Assembly (NCBI RefSeq): GCF_900109265.1
Contig: NZ_FNZM01000008.1
Location: forward strand, 310,001 to 374,000
Source of the DNA: Paraburkholderia tropica
GTDB lineage: Bacteria; Pseudomonadota; Gammaproteobacteria; Burkholderiales; Burkholderiaceae
Direction: 5' to 3'
DNA: 64,000 nucleotides
Shown: positions 28,633 through 38,861 of the stretch, one piece after another
Position numbering within the stretch: position 1 is the stretch's first letter
Layout of the letters: every line of letters begins with the position of its first letter
Notes under the pieces: model-generated
What the model saw: only the letters and a program-made list of their open reading frames with translations
The model's database searches: none
Told to the model about the DNA's origin: nothing
Translations under genes and position numbers: made by a program

Positions 28633-30234
28633 ATGAATTTCGATGTAGCGATCGTCGGCAGCGGGCTGGCGGGATTGAGCGTGGCCCTGAATCTGGCCGA
28701 AACGCGCCGCGTGGTGATCATCGCCAAGCGCGCGATGACCGAAGGCGCGAGCGACCGCGCGCAAGGCGGCATCGCCGCGGTGCTCGATTCGGCGGACAGC
28801 GTCGAAAACCACGTCGACGACACGCTGGTCGCAGGCGGCGGCCTGTGCGACGAGGCGGCCACGCGCTATATCGTCGAGCATGGCCGCGAAGCGATCGAAT
28901 GGCTGATCGGCCAGGACGTGCCGTTCACGAAGGACGCCGCCGCCGAACTCGGTTTCCACCTCACCCGCGAAGGCGGCCACAGCCATCGCCGCATCATTCA
29001 CGCCGCCGACGCCACCGGCCACGCCGTGGTGCAAACGCTGCTCGAACGCGCGCGCCAGCATCCGAACATCACGATCCTCGAAGATCATCAGGCGATCGAC
29101 GTGATCACCTCGGATCGTCTCGGCCTGCCGGGCCGCCGCTGCCACGGTCTCTACGCGCTCGACCTCAAGAACGACCGCACGGTCACAATCCAGGCGCCGC
29201 ACACGGTGCTGGCGACGGGCGGCGCGGGCAAGGTCTATCTCTACACGACGAACCCAGACACCGCGACCGGCGACGGCATCGCGATGGCCTGGCGCGCCGG
29301 TTGCCGCGTGGCGAACATGGAGTTCATCCAGTTCCACCCGACCTGCCTGTTCCACCCGCACGCGAAGTCGTTCCTGATTTCCGAAGCCGTGCGCGGCGAA
29401 GGCGGCGTGCTGCGCCTGCCCGACGGCACACGTTTCATGCCCGAACACGACGCGCGCGCCGAACTCGCACCGCGCGACATCGTGGCCCGCGCGATCGACT
29501 TCGAGATCAAGAAGCACGGCATCGACTGCGTGCATCTGGACATCAGCCATCAGCCGCCCGCGTTCCTCGAAGAGCACTTCCCGACCATCCTCGCGCGCTG
29601 CCGCGAGTTCGGCATCGACATCACGAAAGAGCCGATTCCGGTCGTGCCCGCCGCGCATTACACCTGCGGCGGCGTGGTCACCGACCTCGCGGGCCGCACC
29701 GATCTCGCGGGCCTCTACGCGGTCGGCGAAACCTCGTATACGGGGCTGCACGGCGCGAACCGCCTCGCGTCCAACTCGCTGCTCGAATGTCTCGTGATCG
29801 GTCGCTCGGCGGCGGAAGCGATCGAAGCCGAAGGCTTCGAAGCGGCCGCGCACGCCCCGCTGCCCGACTGGGACGAAAGCCGCGTATCCGATTCCGACGA
29901 GGAAGTCGTGGTCGCGCACAACTGGGACGAGCTGCGCCGCCTGATGTGGAATTACGTCGGCATCGTGCGCACCGACAAGCGTCTGGAGCGCGCACAACAC
30001 CGCATTTCCCTGCTGCGCGACGAAATCCAGGAGTACTACGCGAATTTCCGCGTGACGCGCGATCTGCTGGAACTGCGCAACCTCGTCGAAGTGGCCTCGC
30101 TGATCGTCGAGAGCGCGCGCTCTCGGCGTGAAAGCCGCGGTCTGCATTACAGCCGCGACTGGCCGAATTCGCTGCCGAAAGCGCTGCCGACCGTGCTCGC
30201 GCCCGAGCGCGTGCGCAACCGCAACGTCGCGTAA
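28633..30234 (+). CDS. nadB: L-aspartate oxidase
   Basis: 533 residues, FAD enzyme that oxidises L-aspartate to iminoaspartate, first step of de novo NAD synthesis. FAD Rossmann motif VGSGLAGLSVAL (residues about 7-18), the SDRAQGGIAA segment, HPTCLFHP, the active-site block VPAAHYTCGGV and the C-terminal helical domain are all present. GAGG lies ahead of the ATG. Converges with nadC, so this locus holds all three de novo genes in two opposed transcripts. Confidence 0.96.
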   Translation: MNFDVAIVGSGLAGLSVALNLAETRRVVIIAKRAMTEGASDRAQGGIAAVLDSADSVENHVDDTLVAGGGLCDEAATRYIVEHGREAIEWLIGQDVPFTKDAAAELGFHLTREGGHSHRRIIHAADATGHAVVQTLLERARQHPNITILEDHQAIDVITSDRLGLPGRRCHGLYALDLKNDRTVTIQAPHTVLATGGAGKVYLYTTNPDTATGDGIAMAWRAGCRVANMEFIQFHPTCLFHPHAKSFLISEAVRGEGGVLRLPDGTRFMPEHDARAELAPRDIVARAIDFEIKKHGIDCVHLDISHQPPAFLEEHFPTILARCREFGIDITKEPIPVVPAAHYTCGGVVTDLAGRTDLAGLYAVGETSYTGLHGANRLASNSLLECLVIGRSAAEAIEAEGFEAAAHAPLPDWDESRVSDSDEEVVVAHNWDELRRLMWNYVGIVRTDKRLERAQHRISLLRDEIQEYYANFRVTRDLLELRNLVEVASLIVESARSRRESRGLHYSRDWPNSLPKALPTVLAPERVRNRNVA

Positions 30235-30249
30235 GTCGTCGCGCGAATA

Positions 30250-30281
30250 AAAAAGGCCGCCTCTCGCGAGGCGGCCTTTTT
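30250..30281. terminator. Bidirectional terminator, nadB/nadC
   Basis: A perfect 14-bp stem (30250-30263 with 30268-30281) with a TCGC loop, and A- and T-tracts on both sides, between convergent nad genes. Confidence 0.9.
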
Positions 30282-30309
30282 GCATCAGGAAGCGCGTGAT
30301 CTATTGCGC

Positions 30310-31212
30310 TCAGACGATCCGCATCGAGTAGTCGGTCGCGCGCACGTCCTTCGTGAGCGCGCCGATCGACACGCGATCGACGCCGGTTTCGGCAATCGTG
30401 CGCACCGAATCGAAGTTCACACCGCCCGAGACTTCGAGCAGCGCGCGCCCCGCCGTGCGCTTGACCGCCTCGCGCATCATTTCGAACGAGAAGTTGTCGA
30501 GCAGCACCGAGGTCGCGCCGTGCACGAGCGCCGTGTCGAGCTGGTCGAGCGTTTCGACTTCGATCTGGATGGGCACGCCCGCGTTCAGGGCGAGCGCCGC
30601 GTCCATCGCCGCGCCCACGCCGCCCGCCGCCGCGATGTGGTTTTCCTTGATCAGAATGCCGTCGTACAGCGCGAGGCGCTGATTCGCGCCGCCGCCCACG
30701 CGCACCGCGTACTTCTGCGCGAGCCGCAGACCCGGCAGCGTCTTGCGCGTGTCGAGAATGCGCGTTTGCGTGTGCGCGATGGCGTCCACGTAACGGCGCG
30801 TCGCGCTCGCCACGCCCGACAGCAGCTGCAGAAAGTTCATCGCATTGCGCTCGGCCGTGAGCAGCGCGCGCGCCGGTCCGCGCAACGAGCACACCACCGA
30901 GTTGGCCGCCATGCGCTCGCCTTCGCGATAGTGCCAGCGCACGTCGATGCGCGCATCGACCTGCTTCACCACGGCGTCGAACCACAGCACGCCGCACAGC
31001 ACCGCCTCTTCGCGCACGATGATGCGCGCGTCGCGCATCTCGTCGGCGGGCACGAGGCGACCGGTCTGGTCGCCGGTGCCGACGTCTTCGTTCAGCGCAT
31101 CCGCAACGTTGCGCGCGATCGCCGCGTCGAACGCCGCGCCGTACTGCGCGCGCACCCCGGGCAGCACGGACGACACCGCGTCCACGGCCAGCAATTCCAG
31201 TGCACCCATCAC
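30310..31212 (-). CDS. nadC: Nicotinate-nucleotide pyrophosphorylase (carboxylating)
   Basis: 300 residues, quinolinate phosphoribosyltransferase: quinolinate plus PRPP to nicotinate mononucleotide, CO2 and PPi. [10 protein letters not shown] (about residues 38-47), [20 protein letters not shown] with the PRPP-binding basic residues, [11 protein letters not shown] and VSGGVN in the C-terminal barrel. The start overlaps the nadA stop by four bases, so the pair is translationally coupled. Confidence 0.96.
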   Translation of the reverse strand: MMGALELLAVDAVSSVLPGVRAQYGAAFDAAIARNVADALNEDVGTGDQTGRLVPADEMRDARIIVREEAVLCGVLWFDAVVKQVDARIDVRWHYREGERMAANSVVCSLRGPARALLTAERNAMNFLQLLSGVASATRRYVDAIAHTQTRILDTRKTLPGLRLAQKYAVRVGGGANQRLALYDGILIKENHIAAAGGVGAAMDAALALNAGVPIQIEVETLDQLDTALVHGATSVLLDNFSFEMMREAVKRTAGRALLEVSGGVNFDSVRTIAETGVDRVSIGALTKDVRATDYSMRIV

Positions 31213-32339
31213 GCCGCTCCCACGTTCGAGAACAGCGCGCCGTCGCGCGCGAGATCGCCGCTCGCCTGCACGCGACGCTTGTGTTCCGCCGCGAACGCCA
31301 GCATGCGGTCGATCGGCAGACGCGCGCGCTCGCCGATGGCGGCGTCGACGAAAATTTCGTTATGGCCGCGTTCGAGCACGTCCGCGAGATTCGCGAGGCC
31401 GTTCATCGCCATCCACGGGCAATGCGCGCAGCTCTTGCAGGTCGCGCTGTTGCCGGCCGTAGGCGCTTCGATGAAAGTCTTGCCCGGCGCCGCGAGGCGC
31501 ATTTTGTGCAGAATGCCCAGATCGGTCGCGACGATGAAACGCTGCGCGTCGAGCTTCACGGCGGCGTCGATCAGTTGCGTGGTCGAGCCGACCACGTCCG
31601 CGAGCGCGACCACGGCTTCGGGCGATTCCGGGTGAACGAGAATCTTCGCGTCGGGATATTCGGCGCGCAGCAGATCGAGTTCGATGCCCTTGAACTCGTC
31701 GTGCACGAGGCACGAGCCCTGCCACAGCAGCATGTCGGCGCCGGTTTTCTTCTGGATGTAGCTGCCCAGATGGCGGTCCGGCGCCCAGAGGATCTTTTCG
31801 CCCTTCGCGTGCAGATCGGCGACGATTTCGAGGCCGATCGACGAGGTGACCATCCAGTCCGCGCGCGCCTTCACGGCCGCGCTGGTGTTCGCGTACACGA
31901 CCACGGTGCGGTCGGGATGCTGGTCGCAGAACGCCGAAAATTCGTCGACGGGACAGCCGAGGTCGAGCGAGCAGGTCGCGTCGAGGTCCGGCATGAGAAT
32001 GCGCTTGTTCGGGCTCAGGATCTTCGCGGTCTCGCCCATGAAGCGCACGCCCGCGACGACCAGCGTCTGTGCGTCATGATCGCGACCGAAACGCGCCATT
32101 TCGAGCGAATCGGCCACGCAGCCGCCGGTTTCGTCCGCCAGCTCCTGCAATTCGGGATCGACGTAATAGTGCGCGACGAGCACCGCCTTCTCGCGCTTGA
32201 GCAACGCGCGAATGCGCTCCTTCAATGCAACGCGCTCCGCCGCCGACGGCGCGTCGGGCACCGTCGCCCACGCCTGCCCGACGCTGCACACCGCGCCTTG
32301 CGGCCGGTCGTACTCGACCGCTCTGATTGCCTGACTCAT
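31209..32339 (-). CDS. nadA: Quinolinate synthase
   Basis: 376 residues, [4Fe-4S] enzyme that condenses iminoaspartate with dihydroxyacetone phosphate to quinolinate. [28 protein letters not shown] and [14 protein letters not shown] segments carry the conserved cysteines and substrate residues (the last near residue 315). [11 protein letters not shown] at 32339 was chosen: the frame is open upstream, but GGAGATC sits just ahead of this ATG. Confidence 0.95.
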   Translation of the reverse strand: MSQAIRAVEYDRPQGAVCSVGQAWATVPDAPSAAERVALKERIRALLKREKAVLVAHYYVDPELQELADETGGCVADSLEMARFGRDHDAQTLVVAGVRFMGETAKILSPNKRILMPDLDATCSLDLGCPVDEFSAFCDQHPDRTVVVYANTSAAVKARADWMVTSSIGLEIVADLHAKGEKILWAPDRHLGSYIQKKTGADMLLWQGSCLVHDEFKGIELDLLRAEYPDAKILVHPESPEAVVALADVVGSTTQLIDAAVKLDAQRFIVATDLGILHKMRLAAPGKTFIEAPTAGNSATCKSCAHCPWMAMNGLANLADVLERGHNEIFVDAAIGERARLPIDRMLAFAAEHKRRVQASGDLARDGALFSNVGAA

Positions 32340-32457
32340 GATCTCCTCTACCGGCCGGAACGCGCGCTTTCGCTCTCGTTCCGACCCCATGCCAGTTGCA
32401 GCCCTGCCGATCGCCACGGTACGCAACCCGCGCCAAGCACCGGTTTTTCCGCGGCCC

Positions 32458-32490
32458 AAAAAGAAAAACCCCGCCAGCGCGGGGTTTTGT
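32458..32490 (-). terminator. Terminator of the desaturase gene
   Basis: AAAACCCCGC (32465-32474) with 32479-32488, a CAGC loop; on the minus strand it runs into TTTTTCTTTTT. It separates the desaturase from nadA. Confidence 0.85.
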
Positions 32491-32568
32491 GACGTACCTG
32501 AATTCTAATGGATTTTTCCGCCGCTCACGCAGGCCGCATGGGCCGGGAGCGCGTATCCATCCACGAAA

Positions 32569-33765
32569 TCAGGCGTAGCGGCGCAGGCGCGTCGCGAATT
32601 CCTGGAGTGCCTTGATGCCGCTTTGTTCGGCGCGATGGCACCAATCCTGGAGCTGCGTGAGCAGTTGTTCGCGCGAGGCGCTCGAACGTTCCCAGATGGC
32701 CGCGAGTTCGTTGCGCAGCTCGATGAACGTGCGCAGCTTCTGGCTGTTCGCGAAGATCTGCGGCAGTTGACGCTTTTGCGGCTCGTTCAGGCTGGCTTCT
32801 TCCTTGTCGAACCACTTGCGCGCGCCGCGCATGACCTTGTACTTCTCGCGCTCGCCGACTTCCTTCAGATGCGCCAGCTCCTGGCGATACGCCTGCTTCA
32901 CGACCGTGGCGTAACGCGCCATGACTTCATAGCGGTTCGACAGCACGGCTTGCAGCGTTTCGTGGTCGGGCACGAGCTTGGTCTTGGTCAGACGCGGCGT
33001 GGGCGCGACCTTCTTGACCTTGGCGAGACCGACGGCCTGCATCATGCGGATGTACATCCAGCCGATGTCGAACTCGTACCACTTGCTCGACAGCTTCGCC
33101 GAGGTGGCGAAGGTGTGGTGATTGTTGTGCAGCTCTTCACCGCCGATGATGATGCCGAGCGGGAACAGGTTCGTGCTGGCGTCCGACGAATTGAAGTTGC
33201 GATAGCCCCAGAAGTGGCCGAGACCGTTCACGACGCCGGCGGCCCAGAACGGGATCCACGCCATCTGCACGGCCCAGACGGAAAGACCGACCAGACCGAA
33301 CAGCGCCACGTCGATCACCATCATGATGCTCACGCCGAGGATCGGGAAGCGCGTGTAGACGTTGCGCTCCATCCAGTCGTTGGGCGTGCCGTGGCTGAAA
33401 CGGCGCAGCGTTTCTTCGTTCTTCGCTTCGGCGCGATAGAGTTCGGCGCCTTCGAGCAGCACCTTCCAGATGCCGCGCGTTTGCGGGCTGTGCGGATCTT
33501 CCTCGGTCTCGCATTTGGCGTGGTGCTTGCGGTGAATCGCGGCCCACTGACCCGTCAGCATGCCCGTGGTCATCCACAGCCAGAAACGGAAGAAGTGACT
33601 CATGATCGGGTGCAGCTCGAGCGCACGGTGCGCCTGGCAGCGGTGCAGATACACCGTGACGCCGACGATCGTGATGTGAGTGGCCACCGCCGCGAACAGC
33701 AGGATCTGCCACCACGTGAAATGCAGCACGCCGTGCGCGAGGAAATCAAGCAAGGAATTCAACAA
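32569..33765 (-). CDS. Acyl-CoA/acyl-lipid desaturase
   Basis: 398 residues, integral membrane di-iron fatty acid desaturase. The three histidine boxes are visible: HRCQAH (residues 41-46), HRKHH (78-82) and HNNHH (about 212-216), separated by membrane helices. The final 150 residues are hydrophilic and helical, with several basic patches, longer than in simple delta-9 desaturases. Expected to introduce a cis double bond, probably delta-9, into membrane acyl chains. There is no recognisable electron-donor gene next to it. Confidence 0.9.
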   Translation of the reverse strand: MLNSLLDFLAHGVLHFTWWQILLFAAVATHITIVGVTVYLHRCQAHRALELHPIMSHFFRFWLWMTTGMLTGQWAAIHRKHHAKCETEEDPHSPQTRGIWKVLLEGAELYRAEAKNEETLRRFSHGTPNDWMERNVYTRFPILGVSIMMVIDVALFGLVGLSVWAVQMAWIPFWAAGVVNGLGHFWGYRNFNSSDASTNLFPLGIIIGGEELHNNHHTFATSAKLSSKWYEFDIGWMYIRMMQAVGLAKVKKVAPTPRLTKTKLVPDHETLQAVLSNRYEVMARYATVVKQAYRQELAHLKEVGEREKYKVMRGARKWFDKEEASLNEPQKRQLPQIFANSQKLRTFIELRNELAAIWERSSASREQLLTQLQDWCHRAEQSGIKALQEFATRLRRYA

Positions 33766-33983
33766 GGTTTGTACCCGTGAAACGTAGCGCGGCGGCCTTT
33801 CAGCCCGAAACCGCTGTCAAGAAAGTGAAAGCGTACAGCAGGAGGTTGGACGGCATTCTACTAGAACCGTTCCAAGTGTTTGTAACAAATGAAGATTTTT
33901 TTCTTTAACGGCCGCGGAGTCAACCGTCTTGAGGGCGCCAGAGGCGGTTTGCCGCACATTTCGCGCGCCCTTCCGACCCCTTC

Positions 33984-35369
33984 TTACCTTTCGCCGGCTG
34001 CCGCCTGGGGTTGATCCTGGGGCTGTTCCCCGCCAGGCGTCTCGTTCTGTCCCCGAACGGGCGGACCGGCCACCGGCATCGCGCCGCCGATGATGCGCAC
34101 CTCGCGCTGCGCGAACGGGATCGAAATACCCGCCTCGTTGTACAGACGCCAGATATTCATGTTCACCGCCGAACGCACACTCGACGTGCCGTTGGCCGCG
34201 TCGGCGATCCAGAAACCGAGTTCGAGATTGATGCCGTCGCCGCCGAAACTCGCCAGATACGGCGTCGGGGCCGGATCGGTCAGCACGCGCTCGACGCCCT
34301 CGCCCGCCCGCGCGAGCAGCGCCATCGCCTGATCGAGATCGGTGTCGTAGGCGACCTGCACGGCCGCCTTGGAGTAGCCGCGCGTCAGATACGAGGACTG
34401 GTTCTGCACCACATCGGTGATCAGTTTTTCGTTCGGGATCAGCGTCTCCACGCCGTCGAGCCCGCGCACGACCGTGTAGCGCGTGCGGATCTGCGTGACC
34501 TTGCCCGCGAGTCCGCTCACGTTGATGGTGTCGCCCAGACGCAGCGAGCGGTCGATCAGAATGATGAAGCCCGATACGTAATTGCTCGCGATCTTCTGCA
34601 AGCCGAAGCCGAGGCCCACGCCGAGCGCGCCGCCGAACACGCCCAGCACCGTGATGTCGATGCCGACGATCGACAGGCTGAACAGAATGGCCGCGAACAC
34701 CAGCAGCGCGCGGCCCACGCGCGCGAGCACGACGCGCAGATTGGCGTCGATGGTGGTCGCGCGCATCAGCCGGTCCTCGAGCGCCGCGCCCGCCCAGACC
34801 GCCACGACCATCGTCACGCAGACCCACAGCACGCCGTTGGACAGCGACAGCAGGCTCACATGCGCGGTGCCGATGCGAAAGCGCACGCTCTCCATCCACG
34901 TGAGCACGTCGTCCTGAATGCCGAGCACGGTGAACAGCATGCCGAGCCAGACGATCAGCGACACGAGTTTTTCGACGATGCCGAGCCACGCGTGCGTCTG
35001 GCCGTTGCGGCCGAACACGCGCCGCGCGAAGAAGAACGCGATATAGATGAGCCCGATGCCGAACAGCGGCACCAGCGCGAGATTGAGCAGCGACGTGTGG
35101 ATGAAATTGCTGGCGATCTCGCGCGCGATCCAGACGCAGCCGGCGCCGATCAGCGGGAAAAAGGCGCGCGACAGGCTCTCGGCGCCGAAACGCAGGCCTT
35201 CATAGCGATCCTGGCGGCGCGCTTCGAGCACGCGCCGCAGCAGCCGCGCGAGCAGCCACGCCAGCACGAGCGCGCCGATCAGCACGCCGGCCTGCCAGAG
35301 CATGACCGGCTGGCCGAAATCGCGGATCACGCCGCCCAGCATGTGCGAAAAAATGCGGTTTTCCATCAT
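33984..35369 (-). CDS. MscS family mechanosensitive ion channel
   Basis: 461 residues. Five or six membrane segments precede the pore-lining helix (GVFGGALGVGLGFGLQKIASNYVSG, about residues 246-270; the glycine/alanine spacing is typical of TM3), then the beta domain (LGDTINVSGLAGKVTQIRTRYT) and an alpha/beta cage. The C-terminal 30 residues are a Gln/Pro/Ala-rich disordered tail. Larger than E. coli MscS (286), like the extended MscS homologues. Likely a turgor safety valve in the inner membrane. Confidence 0.9.
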   Translation of the reverse strand: MMENRIFSHMLGGVIRDFGQPVMLWQAGVLIGALVLAWLLARLLRRVLEARRQDRYEGLRFGAESLSRAFFPLIGAGCVWIAREIASNFIHTSLLNLALVPLFGIGLIYIAFFFARRVFGRNGQTHAWLGIVEKLVSLIVWLGMLFTVLGIQDDVLTWMESVRFRIGTAHVSLLSLSNGVLWVCVTMVVAVWAGAALEDRLMRATTIDANLRVVLARVGRALLVFAAILFSLSIVGIDITVLGVFGGALGVGLGFGLQKIASNYVSGFIILIDRSLRLGDTINVSGLAGKVTQIRTRYTVVRGLDGVETLIPNEKLITDVVQNQSSYLTRGYSKAAVQVAYDTDLDQAMALLARAGEGVERVLTDPAPTPYLASFGGDGINLELGFWIADAANGTSSVRSAVNMNIWRLYNEAGISIPFAQREVRIIGGAMPVAGPPVRGQNETPGGEQPQDQPQAAAGER

Positions 35370-35481
35370 GGGTATGCAAATTCAAACGGCGCGGGGCCGC
35401 CCGATCGGAATCGGACGGCCCCGCGTTGCTACAGCTTCTGACACGTTCACCGCACTTCCAGCCCGCAGTGAGTTCAAGCGC

Positions 35482-36873
35482 TTATTCCTGCGTCGCGTCC
35501 GGCTCGGCGGCTGCGGGCTGCTGAGCCTTGGCGATCGCGTCGGCGGCTTCGGTCGCGGCAGCGGCCTCTTCCGGCGTGGTCGCGGCGGCGGCCTTTTTCG
35601 TCTTCGGCTGCGCGTCGCCGCGGCGCTCCAGCACGGCGGCGAAGAAGCCGTCCGTGGCGTGGCGATGCGGCCACAGCGAGAGGTAGTCGCCGGTATCGAG
35701 ACCCACGCGCTGTTCCGCCAGCACGTCGCGCGCGCTGACCAGCACGAAGTCCGGATGCGCGTCGAGGAACTGCTTCACGACCGCTTCGTTCTCGGCTTCG
35801 AGAATGCTGCAGGTCGCGTAGACCAGACGGCCGCCGCGCTTGAGCAGACGCGCGGCGCTCGTGAGAATCGACAGTTGCTTGGGCGCGAGTTCGGCCACCG
35901 ACTCGGGCGACTGGCGCCACTTGAGGTCGGGATTGCGGCGCAGCGTGCCCAGCCCCGAGCACGGCGCATCGACCAGCACGCGGTCGATCTTGCCGATCAG
36001 GCGCTTGATCTTGGCGTCGTGCTCGCTGTCGATCAGCACCGGATTGACGTTCGAGAGGCCGCTGCGCGCAAGGCGCGGCTTGAGCTTCGCGAGACGGCGA
36101 TCGGAGATGTCGAACGCGTAGAGACGGCCCGACGAGCGCATCATCGCGCCGAGCGCCAGGGTCTTGCCGCCCGCGCCCGCACAGAAGTCCACCACCATCT
36201 CGCCGCGGCGCGGCGCGACCAGCGAGCACAGCAGCTGGCTGCCTTCGTCCTGCACTTCGAACCAGCCGTCCTTGAAGGCGTCGAGGCGCGACAGCGCGGG
36301 CTTGCCCGTCACGCGCACGCCGTTCGGCGCGAACGGCGTCTCGCCCGCCTCGATGCCGGCCGCGGCCAGCGCGCGCATCAGCTCGTCGCGGTTCGCCTTG
36401 ATCGGATTCGAGCGCAGGTCGAGCGGCGCCGGATAGTTGAGCGCGGACGCCAGTTGCGCCATTTCGGCGGCGTCGAAACGCGATTCGAGCGCTTTCAGGA
36501 TCCACTCGGGCAGATTGAGCTGCACGCGCTGCGGCAGGCTCGCCGGGTCGATCTTCGCGACGTGTTCGAGCCAGTTCGCCTCGGCGTCCGAGACGAACGG
36601 ACGGATCGCCGAACGGCCGGCCGTGGCCATCAGACCGAGCAGCGTGAGGCGGCGCGTCGGGCTGCCCGTGCCGCTTTCGGCCAGGTGCGCGAACTCCATG
36701 CGACGGCGCAGCACGGCGAACACGGCTTCGGCGATCACGCCGCGCTCACCGTGGCCGAGCTTCGGATGCTCGCGGAAAAAACGGCTCGTGATCGCGTCGG
36801 CGGGGCCGGCGAACTTGAGCACATCGGCGAGCAGCGTCTCGGTTTGTCCAATCAAAAATCCATGCAGCCTCAT
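35482..36873 (-). CDS. RsmB-type 16S rRNA cytosine-C5 methyltransferase
   Basis: 463 residues. It has an N-terminal NusB-like helical region, then a SAM-dependent NOL1/NOP2/Sun domain: FCAGAGGKTLALGA (about 227-240), the two cysteines DAPCSGLGTLRR (catalytic motif IV) and YATCSILEAEN (motif VI). Members of this family methylate C967 (RsmB) or C1407 (RsmF) of 16S rRNA; the N-terminal extension fits RsmB-like enzymes. Ends with an Ala/Glu/Lys-rich tail. Its ATG overlaps the purN stop by four bases. Confidence 0.88.
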   Translation of the reverse strand: MRLHGFLIGQTETLLADVLKFAGPADAITSRFFREHPKLGHGERGVIAEAVFAVLRRRMEFAHLAESGTGSPTRRLTLLGLMATAGRSAIRPFVSDAEANWLEHVAKIDPASLPQRVQLNLPEWILKALESRFDAAEMAQLASALNYPAPLDLRSNPIKANRDELMRALAAAGIEAGETPFAPNGVRVTGKPALSRLDAFKDGWFEVQDEGSQLLCSLVAPRRGEMVVDFCAGAGGKTLALGAMMRSSGRLYAFDISDRRLAKLKPRLARSGLSNVNPVLIDSEHDAKIKRLIGKIDRVLVDAPCSGLGTLRRNPDLKWRQSPESVAELAPKQLSILTSAARLLKRGGRLVYATCSILEAENEAVVKQFLDAHPDFVLVSARDVLAEQRVGLDTGDYLSLWPHRHATDGFFAAVLERRGDAQPKTKKAAAATTPEEAAAATEAADAIAKAQQPAAAEPDATQE

Positions 36874-37544
36874 GCGCCCTCCCCGGCGTTGTGTGCTTGT
36901 GCTTCGTTTACATCGTCAAGGAAGAGCCATTGCGGCTCGGGCGGCGAGAGCGTCACACGTCCGCCGTCGAGCGCGAGGCGCCCTTCGACGAACCAGCGCA
37001 CCGCGCGCGGATAAATAACATGTTCGGTCTTGAGCACGCGCGCGGCCAACGCCGCGGCGTCGTCGCCCGCGCGCACCGGAATGCCCGATTGCGCGACGAT
37101 CGGCCCATGATCCAGCGTGGGCGTGACGAAATGCACCGTGGCGCCGTGCACGCGGCAACCCGCGTCGAGCGCCTGCTGGTGCGTCTTGAGGCCCGGAAAG
37201 CTCGGCAGCAGCGACGGATGGATATTGAGCATCCGACCCGAATAATGCGTGACGAAACCTTCGGTGAGCACGCGCATGAAGCCCGCGAGCACGACGAGAT
37301 CGGGTGCATAACCGTCGATGGTTTGCGCGAGCGCCGCGTCGAAGGCGGCGCGATCCGGATACTGGCGATGATCGACCACCGCCGTGGCAATGCCGTGTGA
37401 CGCCGCGAACGCAAGGCCCGCGGCGTCAGGACGGTTGGCAATCACGGCGGCGATGCGCGCCGGCCAGGCTTCGTGCGCGCACGCGCGCACGATGGCTTCC
37501 ATGTTGCTGCCCCGCCCCGAAATCAGGATGACGAGATTTTTCAT
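36870..37544 (-). CDS. purN: Phosphoribosylglycinamide formyltransferase
   Basis: 224 residues. Transfers a formyl group from 10-formyl-THF to GAR in purine synthesis. ISGRGSNMEAIV (about residues 8-19), NIHPSLLPSFPGLKTHQQALDAG (catalytic Asn and His) and HFVTPTLDHGPIVAQ (catalytic Asp) are all present. First gene of a two-gene transcript with the rRNA methyltransferase. Confidence 0.95.
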   Translation of the reverse strand: MKNLVILISGRGSNMEAIVRACAHEAWPARIAAVIANRPDAAGLAFAASHGIATAVVDHRQYPDRAAFDAALAQTIDGYAPDLVVLAGFMRVLTEGFVTHYSGRMLNIHPSLLPSFPGLKTHQQALDAGCRVHGATVHFVTPTLDHGPIVAQSGIPVRAGDDAAALAARVLKTEHVIYPRAVRWFVEGRLALDGGRVTLSPPEPQWLFLDDVNEAQAHNAGEGA

Positions 37545-37708
37545 CCGCGGATTTTATCATCGGGGACGACGCCCGACGCTCGGGCGGGAGCGATCGCCCT
37601 CGCGTGCGTTTATAATCTCCTGTTTAGTCGCGGCCCAGGCCGCACCACCGGTCATATCGAGCGCGCACGGCCCGCGCGCTTTTCGAGGTTCCTCCAGGTT
37701 CCGCTATC

Positions 37709-38701
37709 GTGAGAGTTTTCCGCGGTCTTCCCAACGCCGAAAGTCGCGCGCCCTGCGCGCTCACCATCGGCAATTTCGACGGTGTCCACCGCGGACATCA
37801 GGCGCTGCTCGCGCGCGTGCGCGAAGCCGCGAACGCGCGCGGCCTGCCGGTCTGCGTGATGACCTTCGAGCCGCATCCCCGCGAGTTCTTCAATCCCGCC
37901 AGCGCCCCGCCGCGCATCGCCATGCTGCGCGACAAGCTCGAAGCGCTGCGCGAGAACGGCGTGGACCGCGTGGTGGTCGAGCATTTCAACCACACCTTCG
38001 CGAGCCAGTCGCCGGACGCGTTCGTCGAACGCATCATCGTGGGCGGCCTGCACGCGCGCTGGATGATGATCGGCGACGACTTCCGCTACGGCGCGAAGCG
38101 TGCGGGCGATTTCGCCTCGCTGCAGCTCGCGGGCCGCGAACACGGCTTCGAAGTCGAACAGATGGCCACCGTCGCCGACCCGTCGGGCGTGCGCATTTCC
38201 AGCTCCGCCGTGCGCACGCAGCTCGCCGCCGGCGATCTGGACGCCGCGCGCGCCTCGCTCGGCCGGGGCTATGAAATCAGCGGACACGTCGTGCACGGCC
38301 TGAAGCTCGGCCGCGACCTCGGCTTTCCCACGCTGAATCTGCCGATCGGCCACAAGCGCCCCGCGCTCAAGGGCATTTTCGTCGTGCAGGTCCACGGTAT
38401 CGCCGACCACCCGCTGCCGGGCGTCGCGAGCCTCGGCCTGCGGCCCACGGTCGACGACTCCGGCCGCGTGCTGCTCGAAGTGCATCTGCTCGACTGGCAC
38501 GGCAGCGCATACGGCAAGCTCGTGCGCGTCGAGTTCCTGAAGAAGCTGCGCGACGAGGAGAAGTTCGCCGACCTCGAAACGCTCACCGCCGCGATCGCAC
38601 GCGACGTAAGCAACGCCCGCGCATGGTTCGCCGCGGCGGGCACGGGCGCGGCCGGCGGCGCGTCCACCGGCTTCGCCACCTCGGCGACCGATCGAATTTG
38701 A
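37709..38701 (+). CDS. ribF: Bifunctional riboflavin kinase/FMN adenylyltransferase
   Basis: 330 residues, makes FMN and then FAD from riboflavin. N-terminal nucleotidyltransferase domain with [11 protein letters not shown] (residues 21-31) and SSSAVR (about 168-173). C-terminal kinase domain with [28 protein letters not shown] and [16 protein letters not shown] start. The last roughly 15 residues are Ala/Gly-rich. Precedes ileS-lspA, the conserved order in proteobacteria. Confidence 0.94.
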   Translation: MRVFRGLPNAESRAPCALTIGNFDGVHRGHQALLARVREAANARGLPVCVMTFEPHPREFFNPASAPPRIAMLRDKLEALRENGVDRVVVEHFNHTFASQSPDAFVERIIVGGLHARWMMIGDDFRYGAKRAGDFASLQLAGREHGFEVEQMATVADPSGVRISSSAVRTQLAAGDLDAARASLGRGYEISGHVVHGLKLGRDLGFPTLNLPIGHKRPALKGIFVVQVHGIADHPLPGVASLGLRPTVDDSGRVLLEVHLLDWHGSAYGKLVRVEFLKKLRDEEKFADLETLTAAIARDVSNARAWFAAAGTGAAGGASTGFATSATDRI

Positions 38702-38861
38702 CCCGCGGCCCGCGCGCGTCTTGCCGAGCAAGGCACGCGTTTCGGGCCGCCCGCCCCCAGGCGCCGCCGTGCAGCACGCGTGCGGCGCCCGAGGCGACGG
38801 TTGCGCGGCATCGCCCGCAATGCTGACGCCATGCATCCCCCGAATTCCACGTGATCTCACC

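Noticed and set aside
28492..30285. A 597-codon minus-strand frame over nadB
   Set aside because: nadB is intact on the other strand; the frame would also run through terminators.
38702..38861. T-box or other leader regulating ileS
   Set aside because: The gap is short, and I saw no T-box sequence or terminator; such systems are not expected in this group.
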